A DNA stretch of 64,000 nt from an uncultured Clostridia bacterium (GTDB taxonomy: Bacteria; Bacillota; Clostridia; Lachnospirales; CAG-274). Made by a program: the position numbers and the translations under genes. Location: positions 1 through 64,000 of the forward strand of contig CANRIS010000014.1 of the NCBI GenBank assembly GCA_947630725.1. Reading direction: 5' to 3'. The notes under the pieces are model-generated. The model did not search any database. It saw only the letters and a list, made by a program, of their open reading frames with translations, and had not been told where the DNA came from. Below, one piece after another: positions 31,613 through 41,959 of this stretch; position 1 is the first letter of the stretch; every line of letters begins with the position of its first letter.

Positions 31613-31619
31613 AAACATT

Positions 31620-31720
31620 AAAAATAAAGCAGAAAATAAGGCATAAAATAAAGCATAAAATAAGGCAGAAAAAAAGCTCCCCGAACAACAGGTCAGGCAA
31701 AAAACCATCATTCGGGGAAA
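31620..31720 (+). other. Short repeats and a long-loop hairpin after the DUF2442 gene
   Basis: Four ~12-13-bp units of AAAATAAAGCAG / AAAATAAGGCAT type (31620-31670), then CCCCGAA (from ~31680) pairing with TTCGGGG (to ~31719) across a 25-nt loop and an A-rich tail. It may end the lysogenic transcript; no typical T run. Confidence 0.4.
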
Positions 31721-31903
31721 AACAATTTATATAAGAAAGGAGGTTATTCACTCTTATTATAAAAAAATAAATCTCATTTGTCAAATCAAGTTGATATTTT
31801 CGGCTCATGCCGTTAATATATATCGTTTTGCTTTCTTCTTTCACAAACACAAAAATTTTATTTGCGAAAGCATAATTTTTTTATCGAAAGGAGAAATTAC
31901 AAT

Positions 31904-32935
31904 ATGAAAAATCCAAATAACTATGGCGGTATAGTCAACCTTGGCAAACGCCGCCGCAAACCGTTTGCCGTTCGCATAACGGCAGGCTACACCGAAGAGG
32001 GAAAACAAATCTACAAGTATCTGGGTTATTATGAACGCCGTCAGGACGCTATAATCGCTCTCGCCGAATACAACAGAAAACCTTACAGCATTGACGGCCG
32101 AAACAAAACCTTCGCAGAGGTCTATGATCTGGCAAAACGAATGGCATTCAGAGAGGCAAGCCCTCAAAAAATTTCCTCCTATGCCGCCGCATTCAAAAAA
32201 TGCCAAAGGCTTCACCAGATCAAAATATCTCAGATACACTCTGCAGAGCTTCAGGAGGTTCTCGACAACTGCGATGTCCGCAGCAAGTCGACCCTCAACA
32301 ACATCAAAATCATTTTCCACACAGTCTTTAAATATGCGGTGCAAAATGACTACATCGATAAGGACTATTCCCAATATGTCATTATCGACAACACGGCGCA
32401 AAAAAAGGATAAAAGCATTTTCACAGATGCCGAAATAGAGACCCTTTGGGCAAATTCCTCAGACTTCTGCTGCAAAATCGCCCTTATCCTTATCTACACA
32501 GGTTTTCGCATTTCAGAGCTTCTGACACTGAAACCCGAAAGCGTAAACCTTGACGATGGCTATTTCCGTCACGGTATGAAAACCAAAAACGGCAGGGATC
32601 GCATTGTTCCCATTCACCCTCGCATTCGCAGCTTTGTCTGCGAATTTATGGAAAACAATACGCCCTACCTTATTTCAAACCCCGACCGAAACAGTCAAAA
32701 GCCTCTGACATCGGGCAGCTTAAGACCTCTTTTTTCAAGCTCCCTTGCGGCTCTGGGCATTTCCCACAGCTTTCACGAGTGCCGACATACAACAGCCTCT
32801 CTCCTGAACCGCTACGGCGCAAAGGAGCTGAGTATAAAGCGTATCCTCGGCCACTCCGCAGGAGATCTTACAAAAGATGTCTATACCCACGTCACCTTGC
32901 AAGAGCTGACCGCCGCCATAAACCTCATACCCTGA
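31904..32935 (+). CDS. Phage tyrosine integrase, 343 aa
   Basis: Start MKNPNNYGGIVNLGKRRRKP at 31904 with GAAAGGAG. Residues 1-60 are an arm-binding domain, ~65-155 the core-binding SAM-like domain (AEVYDLAKRMAFREASPQKI), then the catalytic domain: Arg in IYTGFRISELL, HECRHT (H-x-x-R), GHSAG, and the nucleophile Tyr in DVYTHVT. All five core residues are visible, so it should be active. It lies at the right end of the prophage, reading toward the host junction. Confidence 0.95.
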   Translation: MKNPNNYGGIVNLGKRRRKPFAVRITAGYTEEGKQIYKYLGYYERRQDAIIALAEYNRKPYSIDGRNKTFAEVYDLAKRMAFREASPQKISSYAAAFKKCQRLHQIKISQIHSAELQEVLDNCDVRSKSTLNNIKIIFHTVFKYAVQNDYIDKDYSQYVIIDNTAQKKDKSIFTDAEIETLWANSSDFCCKIALILIYTGFRISELLTLKPESVNLDDGYFRHGMKTKNGRDRIVPIHPRIRSFVCEFMENNTPYLISNPDRNSQKPLTSGSLRPLFSSSLAALGISHSFHECRHTTASLLNRYGAKELSIKRILGHSAGDLTKDVYTHVTLQELTAAINLIP

Positions 32936-33002
32936 TAATACCACACGCCGCCAAAAACGTCAATCCCGTTTTCCCCCGCAAAGCTTTACGGAATAAACAC
33001 AG

Positions 33003-33745
33003 AGAGGCACAAATCGGAATTATGGAATGCATCATAAGCCAACACAAGCCGAATTTATGGAGTATACCATAGGCCAACACAAATCGTATTTATGGAGTAT
33101 ATCATAGGCCAACACAAATCAAATTTATGTAATGCATTATAACACAGAGGGCATATGTCGGAATTATGGAATATATCTTAAGCCAGCACAAATCGAATTT
33201 ATGGAGTATATCTTAAGCCAACATAAATCGAAATTATGAAGTGCATCATAAAACACAGAGGGCATATGTCGGAATTATGGAATATATCTTAAACCAACAC
33301 AAATCGTATTTATGGAGTATATCATAAGCCAACACAAGTCTAATTTATGAATGCATTATAACACAGAGGGCATATATCGGAATTATGGAATATATCTTAA
33401 ACCAACACAAATCGTATTTATGGAGTATATCATAAGCCAACACGAATCGGAATTATGGAATACATCTTAAGCCAACACAAGTCTAATTTATGAATGCATT
33501 ATAACACAGAGGGCATATATCGGAATTATGGAATACATCTTAGGCCGACACAAATCTAATTTATGAATGCATTATAACACAGAGGGCATATATCGGAATT
33601 ATGGAATACATCTTAAGCCAACACGAATCGGAATTATGGAATACATCTTAAGCCAACACAAGTCTAATTTATGAATGCATTATAACACAGAGGGCATATA
33701 TCGGAATTATGGAATACATTATAAACCAACACAAATCGAAATTAA
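33003..33745. repeat. Tandem array of ~20 35-bp and 38-bp units
   Basis: Two unit types alternate. The 35-bp unit has GAATTATGGAATACATCTTA followed by AGCCAACACAAGTCT; the 38-bp unit has AATTTATGAATGCATTATAA followed by CACAGAGGGCATATATCG. Blocks of one 38-bp and one or more 35-bp units recur, with best conservation at the right end. No unique spacers, so it is not CRISPR. It fills the space between integrase and host junction. Confidence 0.9.
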
Positions 33746-33802
33746 CTAAAAAAATTTATGAGAATTTTAGACGATTTTCAAATGAATTTATGCGAATTTC
33801 CT

Positions 33803-33833
33803 GTAATATACAATCTCCAAATTTGTATATTAC
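33803..33833. other. Inverted repeat resembling a recombinase core site
   Basis: GTAATATACAA (33803-33813) and TTGTATATTAC (33823-33833) are perfect 11-bp inverted arms around a 9-bp spacer, the geometry of a tyrosine-recombinase crossover site. No T run follows, so a terminator is less likely. Whether it is the att core cannot be told without the other prophage end. Confidence 0.4.
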
Positions 33834-33849
33834 CCGTATATTGCCCTCA

Positions 33850-34536
33850 TTAACACCCATAAATCCCTACCGACCACCATACCCCAAAACCGCCATAAAT
33901 CTCAAAAAAACCGCCTCTCGCCACAAAAAAATAATATTTTAATTTTAATTTATTTATAAGCTCAGACAGCGTATTTTTTATATCATCTGTACCGTATGAG
34001 CCTTCAATATATTTTTCAAAAAATATTTCGTCTCTTTCAGCGGCAAATTCGGCGTTGCTTTCATAATCCTCCGCAATAAAGCATTCGTTGCTGAATTTAC
34101 TTTTTATTTCTCCATATATACTGTCTCTGTCAAAAGTCTTAAGATCCGTTTTATTTACAAATATAAAAACGGGAATATTATTTTTGCAGAGCATTCTGAA
34201 TATGTTTACATCGTCATATCTTATACTCTGTCCTATGATTATGATGCCAAAATCCAGAATTTCCATTACTCTTTCCGCCTCGGGAAAAAAGTCGCTGTGA
34301 CCGGGAGTATCCACAATATAATACTTATTGTTTTTATACATAAACTCAGCCTGATGAGAAAAAACCGTTATTCCTCTCTGTCTTTCGCTGTCGTCAGTAT
34401 CGAGAGAGGATGTTTTTTTGTCGGTTCTTCCAAAGGATTTGAAAGATCCCGTCATATACAAAAGCCTTTCACAAAATGTAGTTTTTCCCGAATCCACATG
34501 AGCAAAAATTCCGATTGTTTTTTTCATACATATCAT
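33850..34536 (-). pseudogene. Truncated TetM-like ribosomal protection GTPase
   Basis: Residues 1-~200 match the G domain of TetM/EF-G-like proteins: G1 AHVDSGKTT, G2 region ERQRGITV, G3 DTPGHSDF, G4 VNKTD. Similarity stops near residue 200 (about 33,940), after LSELINKLKL, where the family continues with F-P-V-x-x-GSA. What follows is unrelated sequence to a stop at 33850. More than two thirds of the usual ~640 residues are missing, so drug protection is not expected. Likely cut by prophage integration or later loss. Confidence 0.85.
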
Positions 34537-34585
34537 CTTTCTTGTTTATTATTTATTTTTTTCTGATGAAAATTATTCTCATATA

Positions 34586-34615
34586 CAATACACCGCTTTT
34601 TTAAGCGGTGTATTG
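34586..34615. terminator. Strong hairpin after gyrA
   Basis: CAATACACCGCTT and AAGCGGTGTATTG form a perfect 13-bp stem. A small palindrome TGGCTTAAGCCA lies next to it. There is no strong T run on the minus strand, so termination of gyrA is likely but not certain. Confidence 0.55.
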
Positions 34616-34658
34616 TGGCTTAAGCCATATTTTTTTAATTTTAGTTTTTATTTTAGTT

Positions 34659-37196
34659 TTATTCTTTATTGTCTTTTACTTCTTCGTTAAGAGTCTCTTC
34701 GTCATCTGCAGAATTCTGACTGTCATTATTATCCTCTATTGCATCTTCGGATATTTTGGCAATAGACATAACATTCACATTTTCTCCCACATTTATAAGC
34801 TTTACACCCGAAGTGTTTCTGCTTATTGTAGAAATGCTGTTGACTTTTATTCTTATTATTATTCCTTCGGACGTAACAAGCATAAGCTCCTCATTTTCGT
34901 TCACCATAGAAATTCCCACAATGTTGCCTGTTTTGGGAGTTATCTTATATGCCTTTATGCCTGTGCCGCCTCTGCTCTGACACTTAAATTCTGATGTAAG
35001 AGTACATTTTCCAAAGCCCTTTTCAGAAACTATAAGAAGCTTTTTGCCTTCTTCAACTGCCTCCATTCCTATGACAATATCATCTCCCCGCAGCTTTATG
35101 GATTTTACTCCTGCAGCGGTTCTGCCCATATCACGGCAGTCATTTTCATTGAATCTTATAGCCATTCCATATTTTGTGGCTACTATTATGTCGCTGTTTC
35201 CGTTGGTCTTTATTACAGACATAAGTCTGTCATTTTCTCTTAAGTTTATAGCGATAAGTCCGCCTTTTCTTATATTGCGGAATGCCTCAGCCTTTACTCT
35301 CTTTATAGTACCTCTCTTTGTTATCATAGTGAAGTAGGTATTTTCTTCAAGATCCTTTGTGGTAAGTATCGCCGTAACCTTTTCGTCTGCGTCAAGAGGC
35401 AGCATATTCACTATGGGAGTACCCTTTGCGTTTCTTCCCGCCTCGGGGATCTCATATGTCTTGAGCTTATATACCCTTCCTGCGTTTGTAAAGAAAAGTA
35501 TGGTAGTATGGTTGGACGCAAGGAACATTCCCCTGACTATATCGTCTTCTCTCGTCTGCATACCCATTATGCCTTTCCCGCCTCTGTTCTGGCTCTTGTA
35601 GGTAGTCAGAGGACATCTCTTTGCATAATTGAGATATGTCATAGTAACAACGCTCATTTCGTCATGAATAAGATCCTCAATTTCTATCTCTCCGGGATCG
35701 TCAATGAGCTTTGTTCTTCTCTCATCTCCATATTTTTCCTTTATTTCAACAAATTCTTTTTTAACCACATCCAAAAGCTTTTTTTCGTCCGCTAAAATTT
35801 CCTTAAGCTCTCCTATGAGCTTTTCTAAATTTCTGTATTCTTCAAGAAGCTTTTCTCTTTCAAGACCTCTCAGACTTCTGAGTCTCATTTCAACAATGGC
35901 TCTTACCTGTTCTTCCGAAAATCCAAAGCCCTCCATAAGTCTTGTTCTTTCTTCATCTACCGAACGTGACGTCCTTATTATATTTATTACCTCGTCTATA
36001 TTGTCGAGAGCCTTTAAATATCCTTCGAGAATATGCGCTCTTTTTTCGGCCTTTTCAAGATCTCTGCGGGTTCTTTTTCTTACAAAATCCTCCTGAAAAT
36101 CCAGATAATATATAAGCATTTCCTTTATATTCAGGGTTTTGGGTTCGCCGTCGGCTATTGCAAGAAAATTGACCGAATATGTCTCCTGGAGCTGCGAATA
36201 TTTATAAAGTCTGTTTAGAACCACATTTGCGTTTGCTTCTCTTTTGCAGTCTATTTCAATTCTTACTCCTTCTTCTCTGCCCGAAGCATCGTTCAGATCG
36301 GAAATACCCTCTATCTTCTTATCCTTGACAAGCTCCGCAATTTTTTCGATCATCTTGGCCTTGTTGACCTGATAGGGTATTTCTGTGACAACTATCCTCT
36401 GTCTTCCGCTCGGAAGTGTTTCTATCTCGGCGGTGGATCTTATTCTTATTTTACCTCTGCCTGTCAGATAAGCCTGCTTTATGCCGTTTCTGCCAAGAAT
36501 ATTGGCTCCCGTGGGAAAATCGGGTCCCTTTATTACGGATATAATATCCCTTATATCCGTATCTTCATTTTTTATTTTGTTGTCAATAATAAGTACAAGT
36601 CCGTCTATGACCTCCGAAAGGTTGTGAGGAGGTATATTTGTAGCCATACCTACCGCAATACCCGAAGATCCGTTCACCAAAAGATTGGGAAATCTTGACG
36701 GCAGAACCGTAGGTTCTCTCAGCTCTCCGTCATAGTTGTCTGTAAACTCTATCGTGCTTTCGTCTATGTCCTTAAGCATTTCAAGAGCTATCTTTGAGAG
36801 CCTTGCCTCTGTATATCTCTGAGCTGCTGCCTGATAACCATCAATGTTTCCAAAGTTTCCATGTCCGTCCACAAGAGGATACCTCATAGAAAAATTCTGG
36901 GCCATCCTGACAAGAGCATCATATATAGAGGTGTCACCGTGGGGGTGATACTTACCCATTGTATCGCCCACTATTCTTGCGGATTTTTTATGGGCTGTTG
37001 AAGGACCAAGATTAAGCTCGTTCATAGAATGAAGTATACGTCTGTGAACAGGCTTAAGACCGTCTCTTACATCGGGCAATGCTCTTGATATTATAACGCT
37101 CATGGCATAGTCGATATAGGAGTCCTTCATTTTGCTCACTATTTCAACATCAAGTATTTTATTGTTGTCGTTGTTGTTATTCAAATTATTATCCAT
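34659..37196 (-). CDS. gyrA: DNA gyrase subunit A, 845 aa
   Basis: Introduces negative supercoils with GyrB. The active-site Tyr is Tyr128 in [14 protein letters not shown]. The quinolone-determining region reads GDTSIYD (residues 87-93), with Thr at the position of E. coli Ser83. The GyrA box at 535-541 is QNRGGKG instead of QRRGGKG. A six-bladed C-terminal domain and an acidic tail ([15 protein letters not shown]) follow. CAGGTGA precedes the ATG. Separated from gyrB by a small gene and a pseudogene. Confidence 0.97.
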   Translation of the reverse strand: MDNNLNNNNDNNKILDVEIVSKMKDSYIDYAMSVIISRALPDVRDGLKPVHRRILHSMNELNLGPSTAHKKSARIVGDTMGKYHPHGDTSIYDALVRMAQNFSMRYPLVDGHGNFGNIDGYQAAAQRYTEARLSKIALEMLKDIDESTIEFTDNYDGELREPTVLPSRFPNLLVNGSSGIAVGMATNIPPHNLSEVIDGLVLIIDNKIKNEDTDIRDIISVIKGPDFPTGANILGRNGIKQAYLTGRGKIRIRSTAEIETLPSGRQRIVVTEIPYQVNKAKMIEKIAELVKDKKIEGISDLNDASGREEGVRIEIDCKREANANVVLNRLYKYSQLQETYSVNFLAIADGEPKTLNIKEMLIYYLDFQEDFVRKRTRRDLEKAEKRAHILEGYLKALDNIDEVINIIRTSRSVDEERTRLMEGFGFSEEQVRAIVEMRLRSLRGLEREKLLEEYRNLEKLIGELKEILADEKKLLDVVKKEFVEIKEKYGDERRTKLIDDPGEIEIEDLIHDEMSVVTMTYLNYAKRCPLTTYKSQNRGGKGIMGMQTREDDIVRGMFLASNHTTILFFTNAGRVYKLKTYEIPEAGRNAKGTPIVNMLPLDADEKVTAILTTKDLEENTYFTMITKRGTIKRVKAEAFRNIRKGGLIAINLRENDRLMSVIKTNGNSDIIVATKYGMAIRFNENDCRDMGRTAAGVKSIKLRGDDIVIGMEAVEEGKKLLIVSEKGFGKCTLTSEFKCQSRGGTGIKAYKITPKTGNIVGISMVNENEELMLVTSEGIIIRIKVNSISTISRNTSGVKLINVGENVNVMSIAKISEDAIEDNNDSQNSADDEETLNEEVKDNKE

Positions 37197-37231
37197 AAAT
37201 TCACCTGTGGCCTATACTTTTAAGCTAATAT

Positions 37232-37355
37232 TCAGCAATAATATCTTATTTCTCCAAAATGTTTATACCATTCTTCAATAATTTCTTCGTGTCGAGCCTC
37301 TATTGTTTTTATAATAAAATTAAGAATAACTGCCTGTCTTAAAAATTTGAGGCAT
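37232..37355 (-). pseudogene. Decayed DUF4160 gene between gyrB and gyrA
   Basis: A perfect ribosome site (GGAGGATTTGAAA) precedes ATG at 37355 and the start MPQIFKTGSYS, as in DUF4160 proteins, but a stop follows at once. In another frame the end of the family is readable (TIEARHEEIIEEWYKHFGEI, then a stop at 37232). The middle ~40 codons are missing. It overlaps the end of the intact 90-residue gene by 17 bp. Confidence 0.65.
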
Positions 37356-37611
37356 TTTCAAATCCTCCACATTGAGATAATTCAATAATTATATGAGCTA
37401 CAGATTCCAAAATCTTCTGATATTTTTCTATTTCTTCTTCTGTAAAACCATATATATCAAACCACTCGTATTGGGGTAAATAGCAATATGCTGTGTGTAA
37501 ACCGTCTTCCTTATCAGGCTTTTCAACACACACCTTTACTTTTCCATCGGGAAGCATTTCAGAATGTACTATTTCTGTACCATCTTTTAATTTTAAATAT
37601 TGATACATCAT
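37339..37611 (-). CDS. Small protein between gyrB and gyrA, 90 aa
   Basis: MMYQYLKLKDGTEIVHSEML, then KVCVEKPDKEDGLHTAYCYL and WFDIYGFTEEEIEKYQKILE: a small beta-rich domain with an acidic C-terminal helix. It was the upstream partner of a now broken DUF4160 gene, so it may be the antitoxin-like half of such a pair. AGGAATTTTAGT is before the ATG. Insertion of such a pair into the gyrBA operon is unusual. Confidence 0.65.
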   Translation of the reverse strand: MMYQYLKLKDGTEIVHSEMLPDGKVKVCVEKPDKEDGLHTAYCYLPQYEWFDIYGFTEEEIEKYQKILESVAHIIIELSQCGGFENASNF

Positions 37612-37635
37612 ACTAAAATTCCTCCAAATTATATT

Positions 37636-39573
37636 TTAAATGTCCAAATTCGTAACAAACTTTGCATATTCCCTTATGAATTCTTTTCTCGGCTCTACGT
37701 TGTCCCCCATAAGCTTTGAAAAAATATCATCGGCTCTCCTTGCATCGTCCATATTCACTCTTATGAGGGTTCTTGTGGAAGGATCCATAGTAGTCTCCCA
37801 AAGCTGTTCGGGATCCATCTCTCCCAAACCTTTATATCTCTGTATAGGCTTCATACCCTTTGTATCCATATTTTTGAGTATGTCGTCTCTTTCCTCATCG
37901 CTGTATGCATAGAGCTTTGTTTTGCCCTTTTCTATTTTATAGAGAGGCGGCTTTGCAAGATATACATATCCGTCCTCTATGAGCTGTTTCATAAATCTGA
38001 ATATAAACGTAAGCAGAAGTGTGGTTATATGGGCGCCGTCTACGTCCGCATCGGTCATTATAATTATCTTGTGGTATCTGAGCTTACTTATATCGAACTC
38101 ATCGTGAATACCCGTGCCAAAGGCCGTTATCATAGAACGTATTTCTTCGTTGCCCAACACTCTGTCAAGCCTTGCCTTTTCAACATTCAGAATTTTTCCT
38201 CTCAGAGGAAGTATGGCCTGTGTTTTGCTTGTTCTTGCATCTACTGCCGAACCTCCTGCGGAGTTACCCTCAACTATATAAATTTCACATTTAGAAGGAT
38301 CCTTTTCGGAGCAGTCCGAAAGCTTTCCCGGCAGTCTCGTTGTTTCGAGAACTGATTTTCTTCTGACAAGCTCTCTCGCTTTTTTAGCTGCGTCTCTTGC
38401 GTGGGATGCAAGCATAGCCTTGTCGAATATGGCCTTTGCCACAATGGGATTTTCTTCGAGAAAATATTTTAGCTTTTCGGATAATACCGAATCAACGGCT
38501 GTCTTTGCCTCCGATGTTCCCAGCTTTCCCTTGGTCTGACCCTCAAACTGAGGATCGCCTATTTTAACAGAGATAACCGAAACAAGACCCTCTCTTATGT
38601 CATCGCCCGTAAGGTTCTTGTCGCTTTCCTTCAGAAGTCCGAATCTTCTGCAATAGTCGTTAACAGTCTTTGTAAGAGCCGTTCTGAATCCTACAACATG
38701 GGTACCTCCGTCTATGGTGTTTATATTGTTTACATACGAATAGTTGTTTTCCAGAAAACCGTCATTATGCTGAAAAGCAACCTCTACGACTATATCTTCC
38801 TTTATACCCTCACAATAGAATATATCCTCATAGGCAGGAGTTTTGTTTTTGTTTATATACTCCACAAACTCCTTTATGCCGCCTTCATAACAAAAGGAAA
38901 CCTTTTTTTGTTCTTCTTCTCTGTTGTCCTTAAAGTTTATCCTTATGCCCTTTGTAAGAAAGGCAGTCTCCTGAAAATGCTCCTTAAGGGTGTCAAAATC
39001 AAAGTAGGTTTCTTCAAATATGGTATCATCGGGAAGAAATGTTATTTCGGAGCCTGTAGCATTCTCATCGCAGTCTCCTATTATAGTAAGCTTGTTTACA
39101 GTGTTTCCTTTTTCATAATCCTGAGAATATATTTTGCCCTCGTGGTATATCTTAACATTGAGGCTACTTGAAAGAGCGTTTACAACAGAGGCTCCCACTC
39201 CGTGAAGTCCTCCCGACACCTTATACCCTCCTCCGCCGAATTTTCCGCCTGCGTGGAGTATGGTGAAAACGACTTCAACGGCAGGTATACCCGCTGTGGG
39301 ATGTATGCCGACAGGTATACCTCTTCCATCGTCTCTCACAGTCACAGAATTGTCCTTGTTAAGAGTCACGTCTATATTTTTGCAAAAGCCTGCCAAGGCC
39401 TCGTCTACTGAGTTATCCACAATTTCATACACAAGATGATGAAGTCCTCTTATGGATGTGGAGCCTATATACATTCCGGGTCTTTTTCTTACTGCTTCCA
39501 GTCCTTCAAGTATCTGTATCTGATTTTCGTCATAACTTGTACTTACTTCTTTATTTATTTCAATGTCACTCAT
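37636..39573 (-). CDS. gyrB: DNA gyrase subunit B, 645 aa
   Basis: ATP-driven partner of GyrA. GHKL ATPase motifs: [40 protein letters not shown]. Transducer and TOPRIM domains follow with [12 protein letters not shown] and [13 protein letters not shown], then the conserved [20 protein letters not shown]. Length is normal for Firmicutes. A hairpin and an AT-rich promoter-like stretch lie upstream (39580-39720). Confidence 0.98.
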   Translation of the reverse strand: MSDIEINKEVSTSYDENQIQILEGLEAVRKRPGMYIGSTSIRGLHHLVYEIVDNSVDEALAGFCKNIDVTLNKDNSVTVRDDGRGIPVGIHPTAGIPAVEVVFTILHAGGKFGGGGYKVSGGLHGVGASVVNALSSSLNVKIYHEGKIYSQDYEKGNTVNKLTIIGDCDENATGSEITFLPDDTIFEETYFDFDTLKEHFQETAFLTKGIRINFKDNREEEQKKVSFCYEGGIKEFVEYINKNKTPAYEDIFYCEGIKEDIVVEVAFQHNDGFLENNYSYVNNINTIDGGTHVVGFRTALTKTVNDYCRRFGLLKESDKNLTGDDIREGLVSVISVKIGDPQFEGQTKGKLGTSEAKTAVDSVLSEKLKYFLEENPIVAKAIFDKAMLASHARDAAKKARELVRRKSVLETTRLPGKLSDCSEKDPSKCEIYIVEGNSAGGSAVDARTSKTQAILPLRGKILNVEKARLDRVLGNEEIRSMITAFGTGIHDEFDISKLRYHKIIIMTDADVDGAHITTLLLTFIFRFMKQLIEDGYVYLAKPPLYKIEKGKTKLYAYSDEERDDILKNMDTKGMKPIQRYKGLGEMDPEQLWETTMDPSTRTLIRVNMDDARRADDIFSKLMGDNVEPRKEFIREYAKFVTNLDI

Positions 39574-39666
39574 AATATAAAAAATCCTTCCTCTGATATT
39601 ATATATACAAAGCAGTTTATTAAATAATTTCCCACATCCTCAGACTTCTGTGGGAGTACGCAGCAT

Positions 39667-39690
39667 AAGCGGAGTACGAATATCCTTGAC
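39667..39690. repeat. Dispersed 24-bp motif, copy 1
   Basis: AAGCGGAGTACGAATATC plus CTTGAC. It recurs with one mismatch at 58632-58655 upstream of glyA. Both are intergenic. Confidence 0.6.
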
Positions 39691-39722
39691 TAAACCAAAC
39701 ATATTAATTATAACACATTTTT

Positions 39723-40817
39723 TTAACTTTTAACAGAAATTTTTCCGTTTTTTACAAAAAAAACCTTATTTTTTTTATCCCTGCACAGCTTTTCAATAAA
39801 ATCGTCTATGCCCGTACAGGTAATAAGTATCTGCATACCTTTCATACTTTCCGTTACAAACTTCTGTCTTTCTCTGTCCAGCTCGCTCATTACATCGTCA
39901 AGGAGAAGAACAGGCGTATCTCCCGTTTCCTCCCTTATAAGCTTTATTTCAGAAAGCTTAAGTGCAAGAACGGTGGATCTTTTTTGTCCCTGAGAGCCGA
40001 AAAGCCTTACGTCCGAACCGTTTATTTTAAAAACTATATCGTCCTTGTGAGGCCCGCAGTTTGTTTTTTTATAATATATATCCCTTTCCAGACCCTTTTC
40101 AAGCCTTTCCGCAAGCTCCCCGGCAGGCGTCTCGGGCTTATAGCTTATTTCTATATTTTCGGCTCCTCCCGAAAGCTTTCTGTATATGTCCTCAACAAAG
40201 GGAGATATTTTTTTTATAAATTCCTCCCTCATTTCAATTATTCTTACTCCGTATTCGGCCATCTGCTTATCCCATATAAAAACAGTATCTCTTATACTTA
40301 TGGGGTCGCCGTTTTTCAGAAGATTGTTTCTGTTTTTAAGCACCTTGAAATATTTTTCAAGATCATAACAATACACTTTGCTGAGCTGACAAAGCTCCAT
40401 ATCCATAAAACGCCTTCTCCCCGACGGGCCGTCGTTTATAAGCCCCATATCTTCGGGAGAAAATATGACTGTTCTGAATTTTCCGAAAAGCTCGCCCGTT
40501 TTTTTCAGCGGTATGCCATTTATAGCTATACCTTTTTTTTCGTTCTGTCTTATGCTTATATTTATTTTGTCGTTATATAAGCCGTTGTTTTTATAAAGAA
40601 CCACATCTGCGGACTGCTTTTCAAAATTTATGAGAGATGATATTTTGTGGGTTCTGTGACTTCTGCCCGAAGAACAGAGATATACGGCCTCAAGTATATT
40701 CGTTTTTCCCATACCGTTGTTCCCATAAATTACATTTATTCCCGGTACGAACTCCATAGTCGTTTCGCAAAGATTTCTGTAATCTCTGAAAGAAAGCTTT
40801 TCTACCGTGTTTTTCAT
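39723..40817 (-). CDS. recF: DNA replication and repair protein RecF, 364 aa
   Basis: SMC-like ATPase that loads RecA at gaps. Walker A GNNGMGKTN (residues ~35-43), signature GSQGQKRSTVLALKLSEI, Walker B LLLDDVMSELD. Starts 18 bp after dnaN, with no yaaA (S4-domain) gene between them, which most Firmicutes carry there. Confidence 0.96.
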   Translation of the reverse strand: MKNTVEKLSFRDYRNLCETTMEFVPGINVIYGNNGMGKTNILEAVYLCSSGRSHRTHKISSLINFEKQSADVVLYKNNGLYNDKINISIRQNEKKGIAINGIPLKKTGELFGKFRTVIFSPEDMGLINDGPSGRRRFMDMELCQLSKVYCYDLEKYFKVLKNRNNLLKNGDPISIRDTVFIWDKQMAEYGVRIIEMREEFIKKISPFVEDIYRKLSGGAENIEISYKPETPAGELAERLEKGLERDIYYKKTNCGPHKDDIVFKINGSDVRLFGSQGQKRSTVLALKLSEIKLIREETGDTPVLLLDDVMSELDRERQKFVTESMKGMQILITCTGIDDFIEKLCRDKKNKVFFVKNGKISVKS

Positions 40818-40835
40818 TCCTTCAAAAACCTCTTT

Positions 40836-41933
40836 TTAAAGCCTGAGCGGAAGAAGAAGATACTTATATTCTTCCTCTCCCAATATTATACAAGGAGAAT
40901 GAGGCGAATTAAAGAGAAGGGTGACCTCCTCAGAGTCCATATTATGGAGAATCTCCTGAAGGTATCTGGGATTAAAGCCTATGGTGAGCCCGTCTCCCGA
41001 TACTTCGCAGTCAATGGACTCATGCATACTTCCAAGCATTTCGCTTATGCTCGAAAGCTCTATCACACTGTCGGAAATATCTATCTTTACGGGAGACTTT
41101 TTTGCGTCCTTCGATATAAGAAGAACTCTGTCGAGACAGCTCATTATTTCGTCCTTTCTCACAACTGCCTTCGTTCTGAAATCCTCAGTAAAAAACTGCA
41201 TATATTTCAGATATTCTCCCTCTATGAGATTTGTTATAAGGGTACAGTCCTTAAACCTCGTAAGCATATGATTTTCGGTGAAAAAGAGACTTATTTCTTC
41301 TTCATCAGCTATAAGCCTGCCTATTTCTCCTACGGCGTTTCCCGGGACTATGACCGAAAAGCTGTCATTGTTGCCCTTTATCAGCTCCGAACATACATAG
41401 GCTATTCTGTATCCATCTATGCCTACCATTGTTATGCTGTTGTCATTTATTTCAAAATATTCTCCCGTAAGAACAGGTTTTATATTTTCCGATGCTACGG
41501 CAAATTTTGTTTTTCTTATCATATTTTTAAATTTTTTGCCGTTTATTTTATATTCCGTATTTTCGGAAACCTCCTGAAGAAGCGGAAAAACCTCGGGATC
41601 TCTTCCCGACATTTTTATTTCGTATTTTCCGCTTTTTATGGTGGTAATGAATTTTTCATCGGTTTCGATATAAATATCCTGAGAGGGAGCCATTCTTATG
41701 ACCGATGAAAAAAAGCTGCCTTCGAGGGCTATTCTTCCCTTTTCTTCGACCTCCGCTTTGCAGTAGTTTGTTTCTATGCCCATATCCAGATTGTTCGATA
41801 TAAGCTTAAGGCCGTTTTCGTCCGCAATAAGAAGTATACATTCAAGTATATTCATAGTTGATTTTGAAACGACCGCTCTGCTTGTAAGTCCAATATTATA
41901 GTTCAGCTTGTCCTTGTTGATTTTTATTTTCAT
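40836..41933 (-). CDS. dnaN: DNA polymerase III beta sliding clamp, 365 aa
   Basis: Start MKIKINKDKLNYNIGLTSRA at 41933 with AAAGGAA. Three clamp domains are visible (e.g. GYRIAYVCSELIKGNNDSFS and the C-terminal EEYKYLLLPLRL). Reads away from oriC directly after dnaA in the standard order. Confidence 0.97.
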   Translation of the reverse strand: MKIKINKDKLNYNIGLTSRAVVSKSTMNILECILLIADENGLKLISNNLDMGIETNYCKAEVEEKGRIALEGSFFSSVIRMAPSQDIYIETDEKFITTIKSGKYEIKMSGRDPEVFPLLQEVSENTEYKINGKKFKNMIRKTKFAVASENIKPVLTGEYFEINDNSITMVGIDGYRIAYVCSELIKGNNDSFSVIVPGNAVGEIGRLIADEEEISLFFTENHMLTRFKDCTLITNLIEGEYLKYMQFFTEDFRTKAVVRKDEIMSCLDRVLLISKDAKKSPVKIDISDSVIELSSISEMLGSMHESIDCEVSGDGLTIGFNPRYLQEILHNMDSEEVTLLFNSPHSPCIILGEEEYKYLLLPLRL

Positions 41934-41959
41934 AAGTATAATTCCTTTCCTGTTTGAAA

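Larger units (their letters stand above)
1..33940. mobile_element. Prophage with contractile-tail genes; left end outside the window
   Basis: A continuous block of phage genes: fibres, portal, tape measure, terminase, sheath, tube, capsid, protease, early genes, regulators and a tyrosine integrase. The right boundary is placed near 33,940, where a TetM-like GTPase gene loses similarity to its family. The left end is not in the window, so its size is at least about 33 kb. Late genes run leftward, co-directional with replication from the nearby origin. A contractile-tail (myovirus) type is inferred from the sheath and tube genes. Confidence 0.9.

Noticed and set aside
33003..33745. CRISPR array
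   Set aside because: Units are contiguous 35/38-bp repeats with no unique spacers, and no cas genes are nearby.
33850..34536. Functional tetracycline-resistance gene
   Set aside because: Only the GTP-binding domain remains; domains II-V needed at the ribosome are missing.
34659..37196. Quinolone-resistance mutation in gyrA
   Set aside because: Thr at the Ser83 position is a normal state in many Clostridia and cannot be called resistance from sequence.
40647..41708. Plus-strand 353-residue ORF
   Set aside because: Shadow of dnaN and recF, Tyr/Phe/Lys-rich without motifs.
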